Source: Carex sylvatica
Taxonomy: Eukaryota; Streptophyta; Magnoliopsida; Poales; Cyperaceae
Length of the DNA stretch: 64,000 nt
Assembly: GCA_964058845.1 (NCBI GenBank)
Contig: CAXKVR010000244.1
Coordinates: forward strand, 104,856 to 168,855
Direction: 5' to 3'
Shown: positions 32,408 through 43,278 of the stretch, in pieces
Layout of the letters: each line of letters starts with the position of its first letter
Position numbering within the stretch: position 1 is the stretch's first letter
Notes under the pieces: generated by a model
Told to the model about the DNA's origin: nothing
The model's input: only the letters and a program-made list of their open reading frames with translations
The model's database searches: none
Made by a program: the position numbers and the translations under genes

Positions 32408-35397
32408 TTAAGTTCGGAAAAGAATCGAGTTGTTCCTTATTATGTCTTGCATGAGCAACATGACATAATATGCACATTCCCAGCCGGCTGGTTGTTGTGG
32501 GCACTATATAACAAGTTTGTAAAAAATAAAATGTAAGTTAATGAGCATATATAGCAATGATTTATATATTCACAAATTTTTGCATCTAGGTCCTTATAAT
32601 CATATCTCAATAGAAACTATTACCTTGCAATCGTTATGAATCGTTAAAGAAGTACCCATTTCCCTGATGAAGGCACTGTTGAAATATGAACAAATTGAAC
32701 AATCAGTACTTACGAGAGATATTTAAAACGATAATATAATAATAAAATCATTAGAATTCTAAACAAACGTAAAATTAAGAAAGTTACTTACTCCTCGACC
32801 GCAGCAGTGATCATTAGCATTTTTTTGCTCTTCTTATCGGAATCGTACACGTACAAGGAACAATCTCTTGGTATAAGCACGGTCAATATCCAATGATTTC
32901 TGCATATTAGGTTTGTAGCATGTCATATTCTATAATTTATATGAATTGAAAGAAATATAATAAAATTATAATATATATATAACACTAACATCTGATGGTA
33001 AGGTATAAAGATCAATCTCTTGTCCCGATTCTCTTGGAGTGCTTTCCTCATGTATTGAAGAACACCTCCCCGGTCATCATTCAGCATGGTGGCATTTGTT
33101 CGCTGGGGGTCTATGAAACCAATCTGCTCATCGGGAAATTCCTCCTTGATGAATTTGTGCCAATACCTAAAAAAAAGAAGGCATACATGTGTTCTCAAGT
33201 TTGTGAAATTTGAATTAAAAGTACTGAATTATGCAATTATTACGAATATTAAACTCACAGCATCCATATCTGAATGACTGGTCCAGTGAGCCACTCCCGT
33301 GGTGTAAGCAAGGCCGCATAATCATCTGCATAAACGTATATGGACTCTGCTGAACAGAAAAGATCAAGTGGCGGATCGATTTTGAATGGACTGCCATCTA
33401 GCTCTGAAAATCGATCACGCAGCTGGTTGAATGTTCGTCCCAGCTTTTCAAAATTTATATGATCAAACACCTTGCTGTGACTCGTTGTTTTTCGATCTCC
33501 AGAAACTTGCACCTCTTTGCGTGGTTCCTGCAAAATTTCATAATAAATTGAAATAAAATTTAAAATCAACTATAACTATATCATATAGATACAAATTAAG
33601 AAGGCATAAAACTTAATAATAATATACCTCATCTGAACCTGTCAATATCATGGACATCGGCCATGCAGTGAAACTGCCGAGGACCGATGCAAGGGTTAAC
33701 TGCTCGCCATTTGGTACAGGTAAGGGGAGTTCTATGAAGTCTGCATCACGAATAGCATCCACCGTTACTCTTGCATGGTCGGGCGGCATAGGCAAACCGT
33801 GAATTGTTCCACCTTGTACAACTGGAACATGAATTGTCCCTACGGCCACTACAAGAGTATTCCCACCTACATTCGCCTGGAGTCTGCAGTTTACTTCTGC
33901 CTCCTGTACGAATAAAATCTAAATATGTATGAAATTAAAGCATAGACCTACTGATTCAAATCTGAATTTGCATTACCTCATTATACTCAGAAAGATTTGC
34001 AGATGGTTTGACTGACTGACAGCTGCTCTGAACGACTGTTGGGCTATACGTCTTTTCTTGTTGGCCCATGGTCTGCTGAAGCATTATTGCAAGCTCAGCT
34101 TTCATTTCTTCTTTCATTTCTTGCCGCAATCTCTGCTCCATTCCTCTTACTCTCTCCTCCACTCTTTGATCCACTCTCGCATCAAATTCTTCTTCGAATC
34201 TCGAGTAAGTAACAGTGTGTTTCCTCCTTATCGAGCTCTTACCAAATGCTGTTGTAATTGGAAGCAGACCGCCCACTGCTCTCACCCTCCCGGGATGTTC
34301 CCGATTTGGCAGAGATTTTCCCAGAACATCATTGTATCGTACGACGGCCAACTGGCCTTGTTTAAAGGCCGCTTCTTGTTCTTCCTGAAATGACCACATA
34401 AATGTTATAACAAAATAAATTAAAGTTGAAGTTTCAATGAATGACAATATCTAAATACTCACAATTCTGGTGATAACCGGTAAGTATGTTTCTGGATAAA
34501 AGCGTTCATTGGTCTCTTCTGAGGGCTTCTGTCTTTCTAGTTTCCACGTGACGTGCCTATGCTCAACCAACAAATCAATAAGCTCCTCTGGTGTCAATGC
34601 AGTACCAGTTGACCCTTGGGAAGATGGATCACTAGATGTTTTCTCGTTTGCAATCGTCTGCATAGCATCTCTGAGTCTACTCTGAAAACCCTCACCGGTA
34701 TAACCTCTGGATCCTAAGAAATGCGGATACTCGTTGTGGGCCTGATTCGCCTTTCCAATCTTACTGGAATCCTACAATTTGAACAAAGAAACAATTAGTC
34801 TCAATTATAAAAAAATTTGAATTCTTAATTAATTATACATAAGGTAGGTGGTTCATAGTAACTATCATACAGCAAATCTCTCCGTCTCTCGGTACTTGCA
34901 AAATTCTTCCCAGTCTTGTTCTTCAATCTGGAGCTTACCAAAATCGGGCGTCTCACCCTTGCGCCACACTTTAGTCATTTCGGTTCGCCACTTCCGGTGA
35001 CAAGTAGACATTTTCTGATAATAATATTTCTGCACCTCTTCGTTGTCGATTATGCCCCAGTCCACCTTACAAACAAATAGAAATAAAAAATTTAGAGTTA
35101 GTTAATATCAAAAGAAATCTTGTGAAATTAGCAGCAAAATTTGTTTACCTTAAGTATTTCCCATATTTTTTGCTTTTTCTCATCTGGAACATCTTTCCAT
35201 CGTTGGAACCTTAGAGAAACATTCCTTCTTACCAATATCCCAAATTCCGTTGCAAAACTCGTCGTATCTCGAGTAACAACCGGCCTGTAAAATTTGTCAA
35301 GTTCCAGCTGTTTGTCTTTCTCGTTGAACTTCTCCTTAATTTTGTTAGGCCCTCTTCTTTTCTTCTTAGTTGAGACTATGTCACCATCACCTTCCAT
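32408..35397 (-). CDS. CACTA second gene: DUF8039-like region plus Ulp1-type cysteine protease
   Basis: I assemble ten exons: 35397-35149, 35065-34871, 34771-34463, 34384-33977, 33903-33628, 33527-33259, 33166-32990, 32899-32792, 32675-32624, 32503-32408. They sum to 2139 nt, and the phases agree at every junction, giving 712 residues without a stop. A basic N-terminus (KKKRRGPNK) may be a nuclear signal. Exon 4 holds NREHPGRVRAVGG, seen in CACTA-encoded proteins, and a coiled coil (about 325-360). Exon 5 (GTIHGLPMPPDHARVTVDAI) resembles DUF8039. Exons 6-10 form a C48/Ulp1-like peptidase: His630 in NHWILTVL, Asp647 in YVYDS, Gln685 and Cys691 in QQPAGWECAYYVM. Such SUMO-protease-like domains are often carried by plant CACTA and MULE elements. 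The target is unknown. The acceptor just before the ATG implies a 5'-UTR intron reaching to about 36043. The frame ends ..LFRT; a further exon at about 32300-32203 (IPAKHNVQRLGDLRKMW) would need a 1-bp shift. Confidence 0.85.
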
Positions 35398-35402
35398 ATC
35401 TG

Positions 35403-36254
35403 AAGCAAGAATTAGCAATTAGGATTAACTTAATGCCAAATAAAATTTGATAATACTTGAGCGATACCATATAAAATTAGCAATATCATTTGGAACAATT
35501 AAATAGGCATATTTGAGTAAAAAGGTTTAACAATATTTCGATTATAACTCAATTAAGCAACTAGGGTTAACAATATTCCGAATTAGCAACTAGGGTTAGC
35601 TCTATGCCAAATAAATTAAATTACCAATACTTGAGCAATACCATATAAAATTCTCACAATGCCTTGGTACCAAGTATACTTGAGTAGCTAGGGTGAACAA
35701 TCAAAGTTTAACAATTTCAAATAAGCAATTTCTAATAAGCAAATAAGAGGATTGCTAACAATTTGTAATAAGCCTTGGTACTAATTTTTTAAATAATTTG
35801 TAATAAGCAACAATTTCTAATTAGCAACAAGACATTATGAGTTTGTAAGCCGAATTTCTAATAAACCAAATTAGCAATAATTTCTAATAAACCGAATTAG
35901 CAACAATTTATAATCCGAATTAACAACAATTTCTAATCCGAATTTTCCAAAATTTCTAAACAATTCATACTAAATTGATTATAAATTTCTAAACAATTTC
36001 TAATCCGAATTAACAACAATTTCTAAGCAATTAGGGGACTTACCCGAGTTTGAGAAGGAGAGGGAGGCGGAGCCGACGGTGGGGTGGAAGAGAGACGCAC
36101 GGCGGGGTGGAACTAGCCGACGGACTAGGGTTTTGAGAAGGAGAGGAAGAGAGACGTACGGCGGAGCTAGGGTTTTGAAACTTGTGAAATTTTTGGCTAA
36201 GTGCTTGAGGAGAAGAGGAAGAGAGGAGAGGCCACGGTTTTGAAAATTTTCCAA
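35403..36254 (-). other. 5'-UTR exon and first intron of the CACTA protease gene
   Basis: The acceptor TTGCTTCAG|AT precedes the start codon at 35397. A matching donor CTCGG|GTAAGT lies near 36043. The upstream stretch 36044-36254 is GC-richer and would be the non-coding first exon. An 84-codon frame there (36000-36254) shows no similarity to known proteins and is probably incidental. The intron is AT-rich with repeated AATTAGCAAC-type motifs. Confidence 0.55.
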
Positions 36255-36282
36255 ATTTTGGCTAAGTGAGCCGGCGCCCTAA

Positions 36283-36745
36283 TAGAGTATCAAGATCGGT
36301 TCTCACTACAGAACCGATCCTGATGCCTATCTGGATCGGTTCTTTAGTAAGGAACCGCTCCAGATAGGAATCAGGATCGGTTCTGAAGTTAGAACCGATC
36401 TTGATACGTTTTTAAATTTAAAAATAAAACAGTGCCTTTAATAAAGTATCAAGATCGGTTCAAACCTCAGAACCGATCCTGATTCCTATCTGGAGCGGTT
36501 CCTTACTAAAGAACCGATCCAGATAGGCATCAGGATCGGTTGTCAGGTTTGAACCGATCTTGATACTTTTTTAATACTTTTTTAAATTTAAAAATAAAAC
36601 GGTGCCCCCAAAAGAGTATCAAGATCGGTTCAAACCTCAGAACCGATCCTGATGCTTATCTGGATCAGTTCTTTAGTAAGGAACCGATCCAGATAGGCAT
36701 CAGGATCGGTTCTCAGGTTTGAACCGATCTTGATACTCTATTAAA
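36283..36745. promoter_or_regulatory. Internal cluster of CACTA subterminal motifs, upstream of the protease gene
   Basis: At least three rounds of TATCAAGATCGGTT ... GAACCGATCCTGATG ... TATCTGGATCGGTTC ... GGAACCGATCCAGATAGG. The motif is the same as at the element's ends, yet lies in the middle, directly upstream of the 5'-UTR exon of the protease gene. I infer a role as promoter or operator that the element's own DNA-binding protein recognises, or the remains of a nested CACTA. Confidence 0.6.
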
Positions 36746-36969
36746 TTTAAATATGATAATAAATATGTATAAGTTATTAGATATTTAGAATGTTATTTTT
36801 TAAAATAATTTTATAAATAATTTACAAATAACTTATATAATTTATAAATAATGTATATGTTATGATATTATATGTATAAGTTATAATATTTTGATATATA
36901 AATGATTTTTTAATTATTATTTTTTAAAATAAGTTATCATATTTTGATATATAAATTACATTTTAAAAC

Positions 36970-38015
36970 TTATTTGATTATTATTTTTAGTGGTTTGAAA
37001 ATTTCAAAACTAAATAAATTTCATGCTTCTTAATTGAAATCTTATTTGATGTGACAAATATTTGTAGCTTACATTTTGTAGATAATTTATGAAGAAAAGC
37101 ATTTTTTTAGAAATAATTTTTAGAGAGTAATGTTCTTTAACATTTCTCATTATAATAATTTATTTTTAAAAAAATTTCTGGAATTTTTAAGAAGTAATTT
37201 ATTAATGCACAATTTGTACACACACATATAGGAGAAGAACACCATCTGGATCGGTTCCTACCTCCAGAACCGATCCAGATACCTATCTGGATCAGTTCTG
37301 GAGGTAGGAACCGATCCATATGGTGTTCTTCTCCTATATATATGTGTGGTTTATATTTTTGCATGTATACTTTTTTTTAAAATGAAAGTCAGAATGTGTA
37401 TGTGTTATATTTTTCTAAATTATTTTAATCATAAATTCTGATAAATAATTTTATTATTTTTAGTGGTTTGAAAATTTCAAAACTAAATAAATTTCATGCT
37501 TCTTAATTGAAATCTTATTTGATGTGACAAATATTTGTAGCTTACGTTTTGTAGATAATTTATGAAGAAAAGCATTTTTTTAGAAATAATTTTTAGAGAG
37601 TAATGTTCTTTAACATTTCTCATTATAATAATTTATTTTTAAAAAAATTTCTGGAATTTTTAAGAAGTAATTTATTAATGCACAAAAATATAAACCACAC
37701 ATATAGGAGAAGAACACCATCTGGATCGGTTCCTACCTCCAGAACCGATCCAGATACCTATCTGGATCGGTTCTGGAGGTAGGAACCGATCCAGATGGTG
37801 TTCTTCTCCTATATGTGTGGTTTATATTTTTGTGTGTACATGTATATTTTTTTTTATAATGAAAGTCAGAATGTGTATGTGTTATATCTGGATCGGTTCT
37901 GGAGGTAGGAACCGATCCAGATGGTGTTCTTCTCCTATATGTGTGGTTTATATTTTTGTGTGTACATGTATATTTTTTTTTATAATGAAAGTCAGAATGT
38001 GTATGTGTTATATTT
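36970..38015. repeat. 473-bp and 126-bp tandem duplications with palindromic motifs inside CACTA
   Basis: A segment beginning TTTTTAGTGGTTTGAAAATT occurs at about 36984 and again at about 37457 (473-bp period). Each copy ends in a near-perfect palindrome around ACACATATAGGAGAAGAACA and the motifs TCTGGATCGGTTC/GAACCGATCCAGA. A third partial unit (TCTGGATCGGTTCTGGAGGT to GTGTATGTGTTATA) repeats with a 126-bp period at 37761 and 37887. Confidence 0.9.
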
Positions 38016-38269
38016 TACCAGATGATACGTATATACTAAATAGTAATATTAAAAATTAAAAAATTAAAAAATAAGCTAATAAATTTACATATAACATGAA
38101 AATAAATAAGTTACAAGAAACATTGAAGAATATATAACTTGCATGCATGCTTTTCATTGTCTAGTGTTTCAATGCATCCTGAAAAAAGAAAAATTTCTTA
38201 AGTCAACGATATTAAATAATAATAAATCACATTTTTTATATTTTTATATTTTGACATACCAATAAAAAT

Positions 38270-41200
38270 TTAGGGATTATTGTCAGTGGGAACTTCAATC
38301 CATTCTCCTTCATTGTGATCGTTGCGCGTGTGACTTGTCTTGTTATCCTCACCGGTTGGTAAAGATGCCATGCCAGTGGAAAACGGTGGTATCTCATCAA
38401 AATGATCGTACGCTTCTTCGTCTTCCACATTATCAATCCTGATGATACGTCTTTTACCAGAGAGGACAACATGTCTTGAACGATCGGCCGGATCAGTAAC
38501 GTAGAACACTTGCGTGGCTTGTCTTGCAAGTATAAATGGATCGTCCTTGTATCTAGCCTTACTGAAATCCACTAGAATAAAACCATCTTCGTCGACTTTA
38601 ACCCCCCTACGGTTATCGACCCATTTACACATAAATAACGGAATGTTAAATTTTCTATAATCTACCTCCCAAATTTCTTCAACAAATCCGTAATATGACA
38701 TTGATGCATGCGATGGTCCGGCACCTTTAGGATCTGACAAATCACTCGAAACGGCTACTAACGTCACTCCACTGTTTTGCACGGTACTCTTTGAATCTTG
38801 ATTTCTTGTGTAAAATGTGTACCCGTTGATGTCATATCCTTGGAAGGTCCTCACGACGTGGACTGGACCAAGAGCCAACAATTTCACAGTTTCTGTAATA
38901 TTTTCTCCCTCTGGAGCTTGCACGACTCTCCGTGTAAACTATCCCTCAAACTTTTTATTGTGTTCGCTGATTAACCACTTGTTGGATTTCTTAGGATTCT
39001 GTTGCCGCAAGAGAGTCATATGCTCGTCCCAAAAAGGATGAACGTCAGTGAGGTGTTGTAAAACATGAAAATGTGCTAGTGACATCATTGTACTATCGGG
39101 CTCGAATAATTTCGCACCGATTGTGCCTACCCCATGAAGTCGACCCTCGTGCCGAGATTTAGGGATGCCTATAGCTTTGACATCATCCATATAATTAGTA
39201 CAAAATTCAATAACCTCTTCGGCAGCATAAGCTTTTACGATGCTTCCCTCAGGCCGATATCGATTCCTGACATATGCCTTTAACAATCCCATGTATCTCT
39301 CGAACGGATACATGTACCGCAAGAAAACAGGTCCGCACATCTTAATTTCTCTAATTAGGTGAACAATTAAATGAACCATGATATCAAAAAAAGACGGCGG
39401 AAAATACATTTCAAGATGACAAAGAGTGACAACAACCTCCTTCTGCAGAGCATCTAGCATATCGGGATCACTTACTTTGCAACATATGGCATTAAAGAAA
39501 AAACAAAGCTTCGTGATGGTCTGCCTAACACACTTTGGCAATATGCCCCGAATTGCAACAGGAAGAAGCTGTGTCATTAAAACATGACAGTCATGAGACT
39601 TCATTCCTGTCAATTTTAAATCTACCAGTGAAACTAGGTTTTTAATATTCGAAGAATATCCAGATGGAACTTTGACACCATGAAGGCATTCCAATAAGCT
39701 TTTTTTCTCTGCTTTCGACAGCGTATGCATTGCAGGTTTTAGATACGTACAAAATTTTCCATTTTCTCTTTCCTTCTCTGCTGGTTGTAGATCCGACCGT
39801 ATGTTCAGGAATTGCATGTCTTTCCGAGCATTGATACCATCCTTAGTCTTACCCGGAATATTCAATAATGTTCCAACTAGGCTATCACACACATTTTTAA
39901 TCACATGCATCACATCGAGACAATGTCGAACATCTAAGTGCTGCCAGTATGGTAAATCCCAGAATATTGACCTCTTCTTCCAACTAATTTTCGGTGCCCC
40001 TTTCTTTCTCACCACCTTCTTTTTAAATTTCCCAAATTGAACTTTGATATCCTTCACTCGCGAATAAACAGCTTTACCGGTCAACGGATAATTTACTCTG
40101 GTATTCTCGGTCTTTTCATTGAATTCTTTCTTTCTCTTTCGGTGTGCATGGTTGGCAGGAAGAAATCTACGATGACCCATGTACACATTTTTAGAGGAAT
40201 TAGGTAGCCACACATCGACTGTATCGTCTAGGCAAACAGGGCATGCTTTCTCTCCTTTGACACTGTAACCCGACAAATTTCCATAAGCCGGAAAATCATT
40301 AATGGTGCAAAAAATCATGGCCCGTAAAGTGAATTTCTCCTTGATGTATGCATCAAATATATGCACTCCGGGTTGCCATAATTCTTTTAAATCATCGATC
40401 AATGGTACTAGATACACATCTATGTCGTTCCCGGGCTGTTTGGGTCCTGATATGAGCAAGGTCAACATGATGTATTTGCGTTTCATACATAACCAAGGCG
40501 GAAGATTATAAATGCACAATAAAACCGGCCAACTGCTGTGCTTGCTGCTCATGCTACTGTGCGGATTTATTCCATCTGCACTCAGCCCAAGCTTAAGATT
40601 TCTAGGGTCACATCCGAATTCGGGAAACTCTCTGTCAATATTTCTCCACTGAGGAGAATCAGCGGGGTGCCGTAATTTCCCGTCTTTTTTTCGGTTATCT
40701 GCATGCCAACGCACTAATTTTGCATCTTTAGCATTTGAGAACAAACGTTTCAATCTCGGTTTCACGGGGAGGTACCACAATGCTTTTGCCGGAGGCCCTT
40801 TATTCGGTTTGTAATCATCACTTTTATCGCCGGTTAACTGCTTTGGTTTGTAACGTGATGCTCCATATTTTGGACACTCGTGAAGATCTTTATACTCGGA
40901 TCGATATAATATACAATCATTTGGACACGCATGTATTCTTTGAACTTCCAAATCCACTGGGCACAATATTTTCTTCGCTTCATAAACATTTGGTGGTATC
41001 TCGTTTTCATCCAGAAGTATTTCTTTTAAAGTTTGTAATAACCCAGTAAAACTTTTATCACTCCAACCGTTAGATGCTTTAAGGTTATACAATTTTAATA
41101 CACCTTTCAATTTTGAAAATTTAGAACAACCAGGGTACAATTCTTTATTAGAATCTTCGTACAAATTCTCAAATAAACAATACTGCTTATCATTATCAAA

Positions 41201-41638
41201 ATCATCTTCTAAATCACGTAACATTTGATCAAAATTATCACATTTATCTACCACCATATCATCATTTTCTTCGGTATGGTATTCCTGATCCTCAGTACGA
41301 GCACCTATATTGGTTTCCAATCCCCGTAGATCATTCCCGTCGTTTCCACCGGTATGGTATTTCTGATGCTCAGTACCAGTACCTATGTCGGTTAGCAAAC
41401 TCTCACCGTGCCATAACCAACACTTATATCCTTGCTTGAATCCACGACGGATTAAATGGTTCCTCACTTGGTTCGGGTTGGAGAATTTTTGACCATTGTT
41501 ACAATCACGGCAAGGACACGACATCAGTGCACTCCCCTTATTTGCCATATCTTCCGTAGCAACTCTGATAAATTCCTCGACACCTGTCATATATTCATCA
41601 GACAGACGTGATACTTCGTACATCCAACTGCGGCCCAT
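38270..41638 (-). pseudogene. TNP2-like CACTA transposase with one premature stop
   Basis: The start is MGRSWMYEVSRLSDEYMTGV, directly after the splice acceptor TTGCAG, so a 5'-UTR intron precedes it. An N-terminal transposase-associated zinc finger domain (CPCRDC..., HLIRRGFKQGYKCWLWHGE) is followed by the TNP2 catalytic region with SADGINPH (about residue 355; first acidic residue) and HCLDVMHVIKN (about 573), then DUF4218 (LCHLEMYFPPSFFDIMVHLI). Codon 900 is TAG (38941-38939). Past it the same frame continues with TRRVVQAPEGENITETVK and a DUF4216 domain (YYGFVEEIWEVDYRKFNIPL) to a TAA at 38270. So a single nonsense change cuts about 222 residues from an otherwise intact protein of about 1,120. 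A 901-residue version without DUF4216 might keep partial activity. Confidence 0.92.
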
Positions 41639-42840
41639 CTGCAATTATAATAAAACACAATTAATTAAGAACAAGGTTGGAGAGCTTAGTTCTGTTCACA
41701 ATATGGCTTACTTGGGGCCGGGTTACCATCCTATCCCACTCTCTGAATACTTTGTCTCAGTAGTGGCCGCATGTTAGTCGTGTTTTAGCATTTAAGAAAA
41801 TTTCGGCAGCATTTCCCCTTAGTTTCCCGAGATTCGGGAAACTAAGTGGAAATGCTGCCGAAATTTTCTTAAATGCTAAAAACGACTAACTTGTGGCCAC
41901 ATCCTAAATGAGACAAAGTATTCAGAGAGCAGTCCCAAAATGGGGACTATTCAAAATTAATCCCTAATGGATTAATTTTGAACGGGTATCATGACCTAAA
42001 GGCATTAATAATGCGGTTGTGGCTCATAAGACAGTACTCTAGCTACATATCTAGCTAATATAAATACATCTCTTACAAAAAAAAATACATTAATTAATGC
42101 ACAAAAATGATTAAACATGAAACTTCTAGGTTGTACTTACAACTTTTTTGGATGACGGATCAAGTGAGATGAAAATATATCGCTGCACCAAATATCTCAA
42201 TAATAGCCAATCTACAAAATTAAACCATCGATCGTTAAGAGATGTACATAACATGCATGTTATATATCCTACAACTTGAAATGAAAAAATGCTCATATAG
42301 CATATATATATAGCATATATATAGAAAATCTTGAAATAAGAAGAGATATTCAAACTTATAAAGAAAATCTCCACATATAAAGAATAACTCATATGTAGCT
42401 CATATATTAGCTCATATATAGCATATATGCATATATATATATGCATGTGCATCCAAGTCTCCACATATAAAAAAAAACTTGAAATGAAAAGATGCTAGGT
42501 ATTCAAACTTATAATTAAAAGCATGTGGAACCAACAAAAGAGCTGAATCAAGGCTATAAGGTTTAGATTTTGAGCGGGCCGGATCATAACTCACTTCTCA
42601 TATATATATAGGATTTAGGGTTTAGGGTTTGAACCGAATTAATTATAAAGCTAATAAATGGTGCTCTACTAGTAATAACAAACTTGAGAAAAGAGATGAT
42701 CAAATGTACCTCAGAAAAGAGAGGTGAGATAGCTGAAGTAACGTAGGGCGAAATAGCTGCTGCGCTAATTAAGAGAGGCGATAGAGGAAGAGAAACGAGA
42801 TTCTGACAATAATGGAACTGAATTAACTTTTCATATGCAC
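41639..42840 (-). other. 5'-UTR exon and long first intron of the transposase gene
   Basis: The acceptor ATTGCAG at 41639 and a plausible donor TCTGAG|GTACAT at about 42709 bound an intron of about 1.07 kb. The presumed non-coding exon (about 42710-42840) sits directly next to the right subterminal repeats. The intron contains telomere-like TTTAGGGTTTAGGG at about 42614-42629 and the hairpin at 41738-41930. Short open frames at 42126-42594 are not supported as coding. Confidence 0.55.
41738..41930. repeat. Near-perfect 95-bp-stem hairpin within the CACTA intron
   Basis: CTCTCTGAATACTTTGTCTC...AAATTTCGGCAGCATTTCCC is inverted as GGAAATGCTGCCGAAATTTT...GAGACAAAGTATTCAGAGAG. The centre is at about 41833 (TTTCCCGAGATTCGGGAAA). 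The loop is nearly absent. It may be a small foldback element or an siRNA-generating hairpin. Confidence 0.85.
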
Positions 42841-43260
42841 TATTAGGATCCGTTGTTTATAAAAACCGATCCAGATACTATCAGGATCGGTTCTTTGTAA
42901 ACAACCGATCCTGATACTTCAACTATCAGGATCGGTTGTTTACAAAGAACCGATCCAGATACTATCAGGATCGGTTCTTTGTAAACAACTGATCCTGATA
43001 GTATCTGGATCGGTTCTTTGTAAACAACCGATCCTGATAGTTGAAGTATTAGGATCAGTTGTTTACAAAGAATCGATCCTGATAGTATCAAGATCAGTTG
43101 TTTAGAAAAATCGATCCTGATAGTTGAAGTATCAGGATCAGTTGTTTATAAAAACCGATCCTGATATACTATTAGGATCGGTTTTGTTCAAAGAACCGAT
43201 CCAGATAGATATTAGTATCGGTTGTTTCATATAACCGATCCTGATAGGCTGATCCTGATT
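42840..43260. repeat. Right subterminal repeats of the CACTA element
   Basis: About a dozen inverted units of the type TATCAGGATCGGTTGTTTAC / GTAAACAACCGATCCTGATA, some with ATCCAGATAC. These are both the transposase-side terminus and, for the minus-strand transposase gene, the upstream promoter region. Confidence 0.9.
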
Positions 43261-43278
43261 CCTGTTTTTCCACTAGTG

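Larger units (their letters stand above)
31427..43278 (-). mobile_element. CACTA (En/Spm) DNA transposon, 11,852 bp
   Basis: The terminal inverted repeat CACTAGTGGAAAA is at 31427, and its inverse TTTTCCACTAGTG ends at 43278. The 3-bp target duplication GTC lies at 31424-31426 and 43279-43281, exactly as expected for CACTA elements. Subterminal regions (31440-31960 and 42840-43260) are packed with palindromic units of the type CTATCTGGATCGGTTC ... GAACCGATCCAGATAG. Two genes on the minus strand: a TNP2-like transposase (38270-41638) and a Ulp1-protease gene (32408-35397). The perfect duplication and near-intact genes suggest recent activity. One stop in the transposase may have silenced it. 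Confidence 0.96.

Noticed and set aside
34058..34393. 111-residue plus-strand frame
   Set aside because: Antisense shadow of exon 4 of the protease gene.
36000..36254. 84-residue minus-strand frame upstream of the CACTA protease gene
   Set aside because: Leucine/serine-rich with no similarity. The interval is better explained as a 5'-UTR exon with the donor near 36043.
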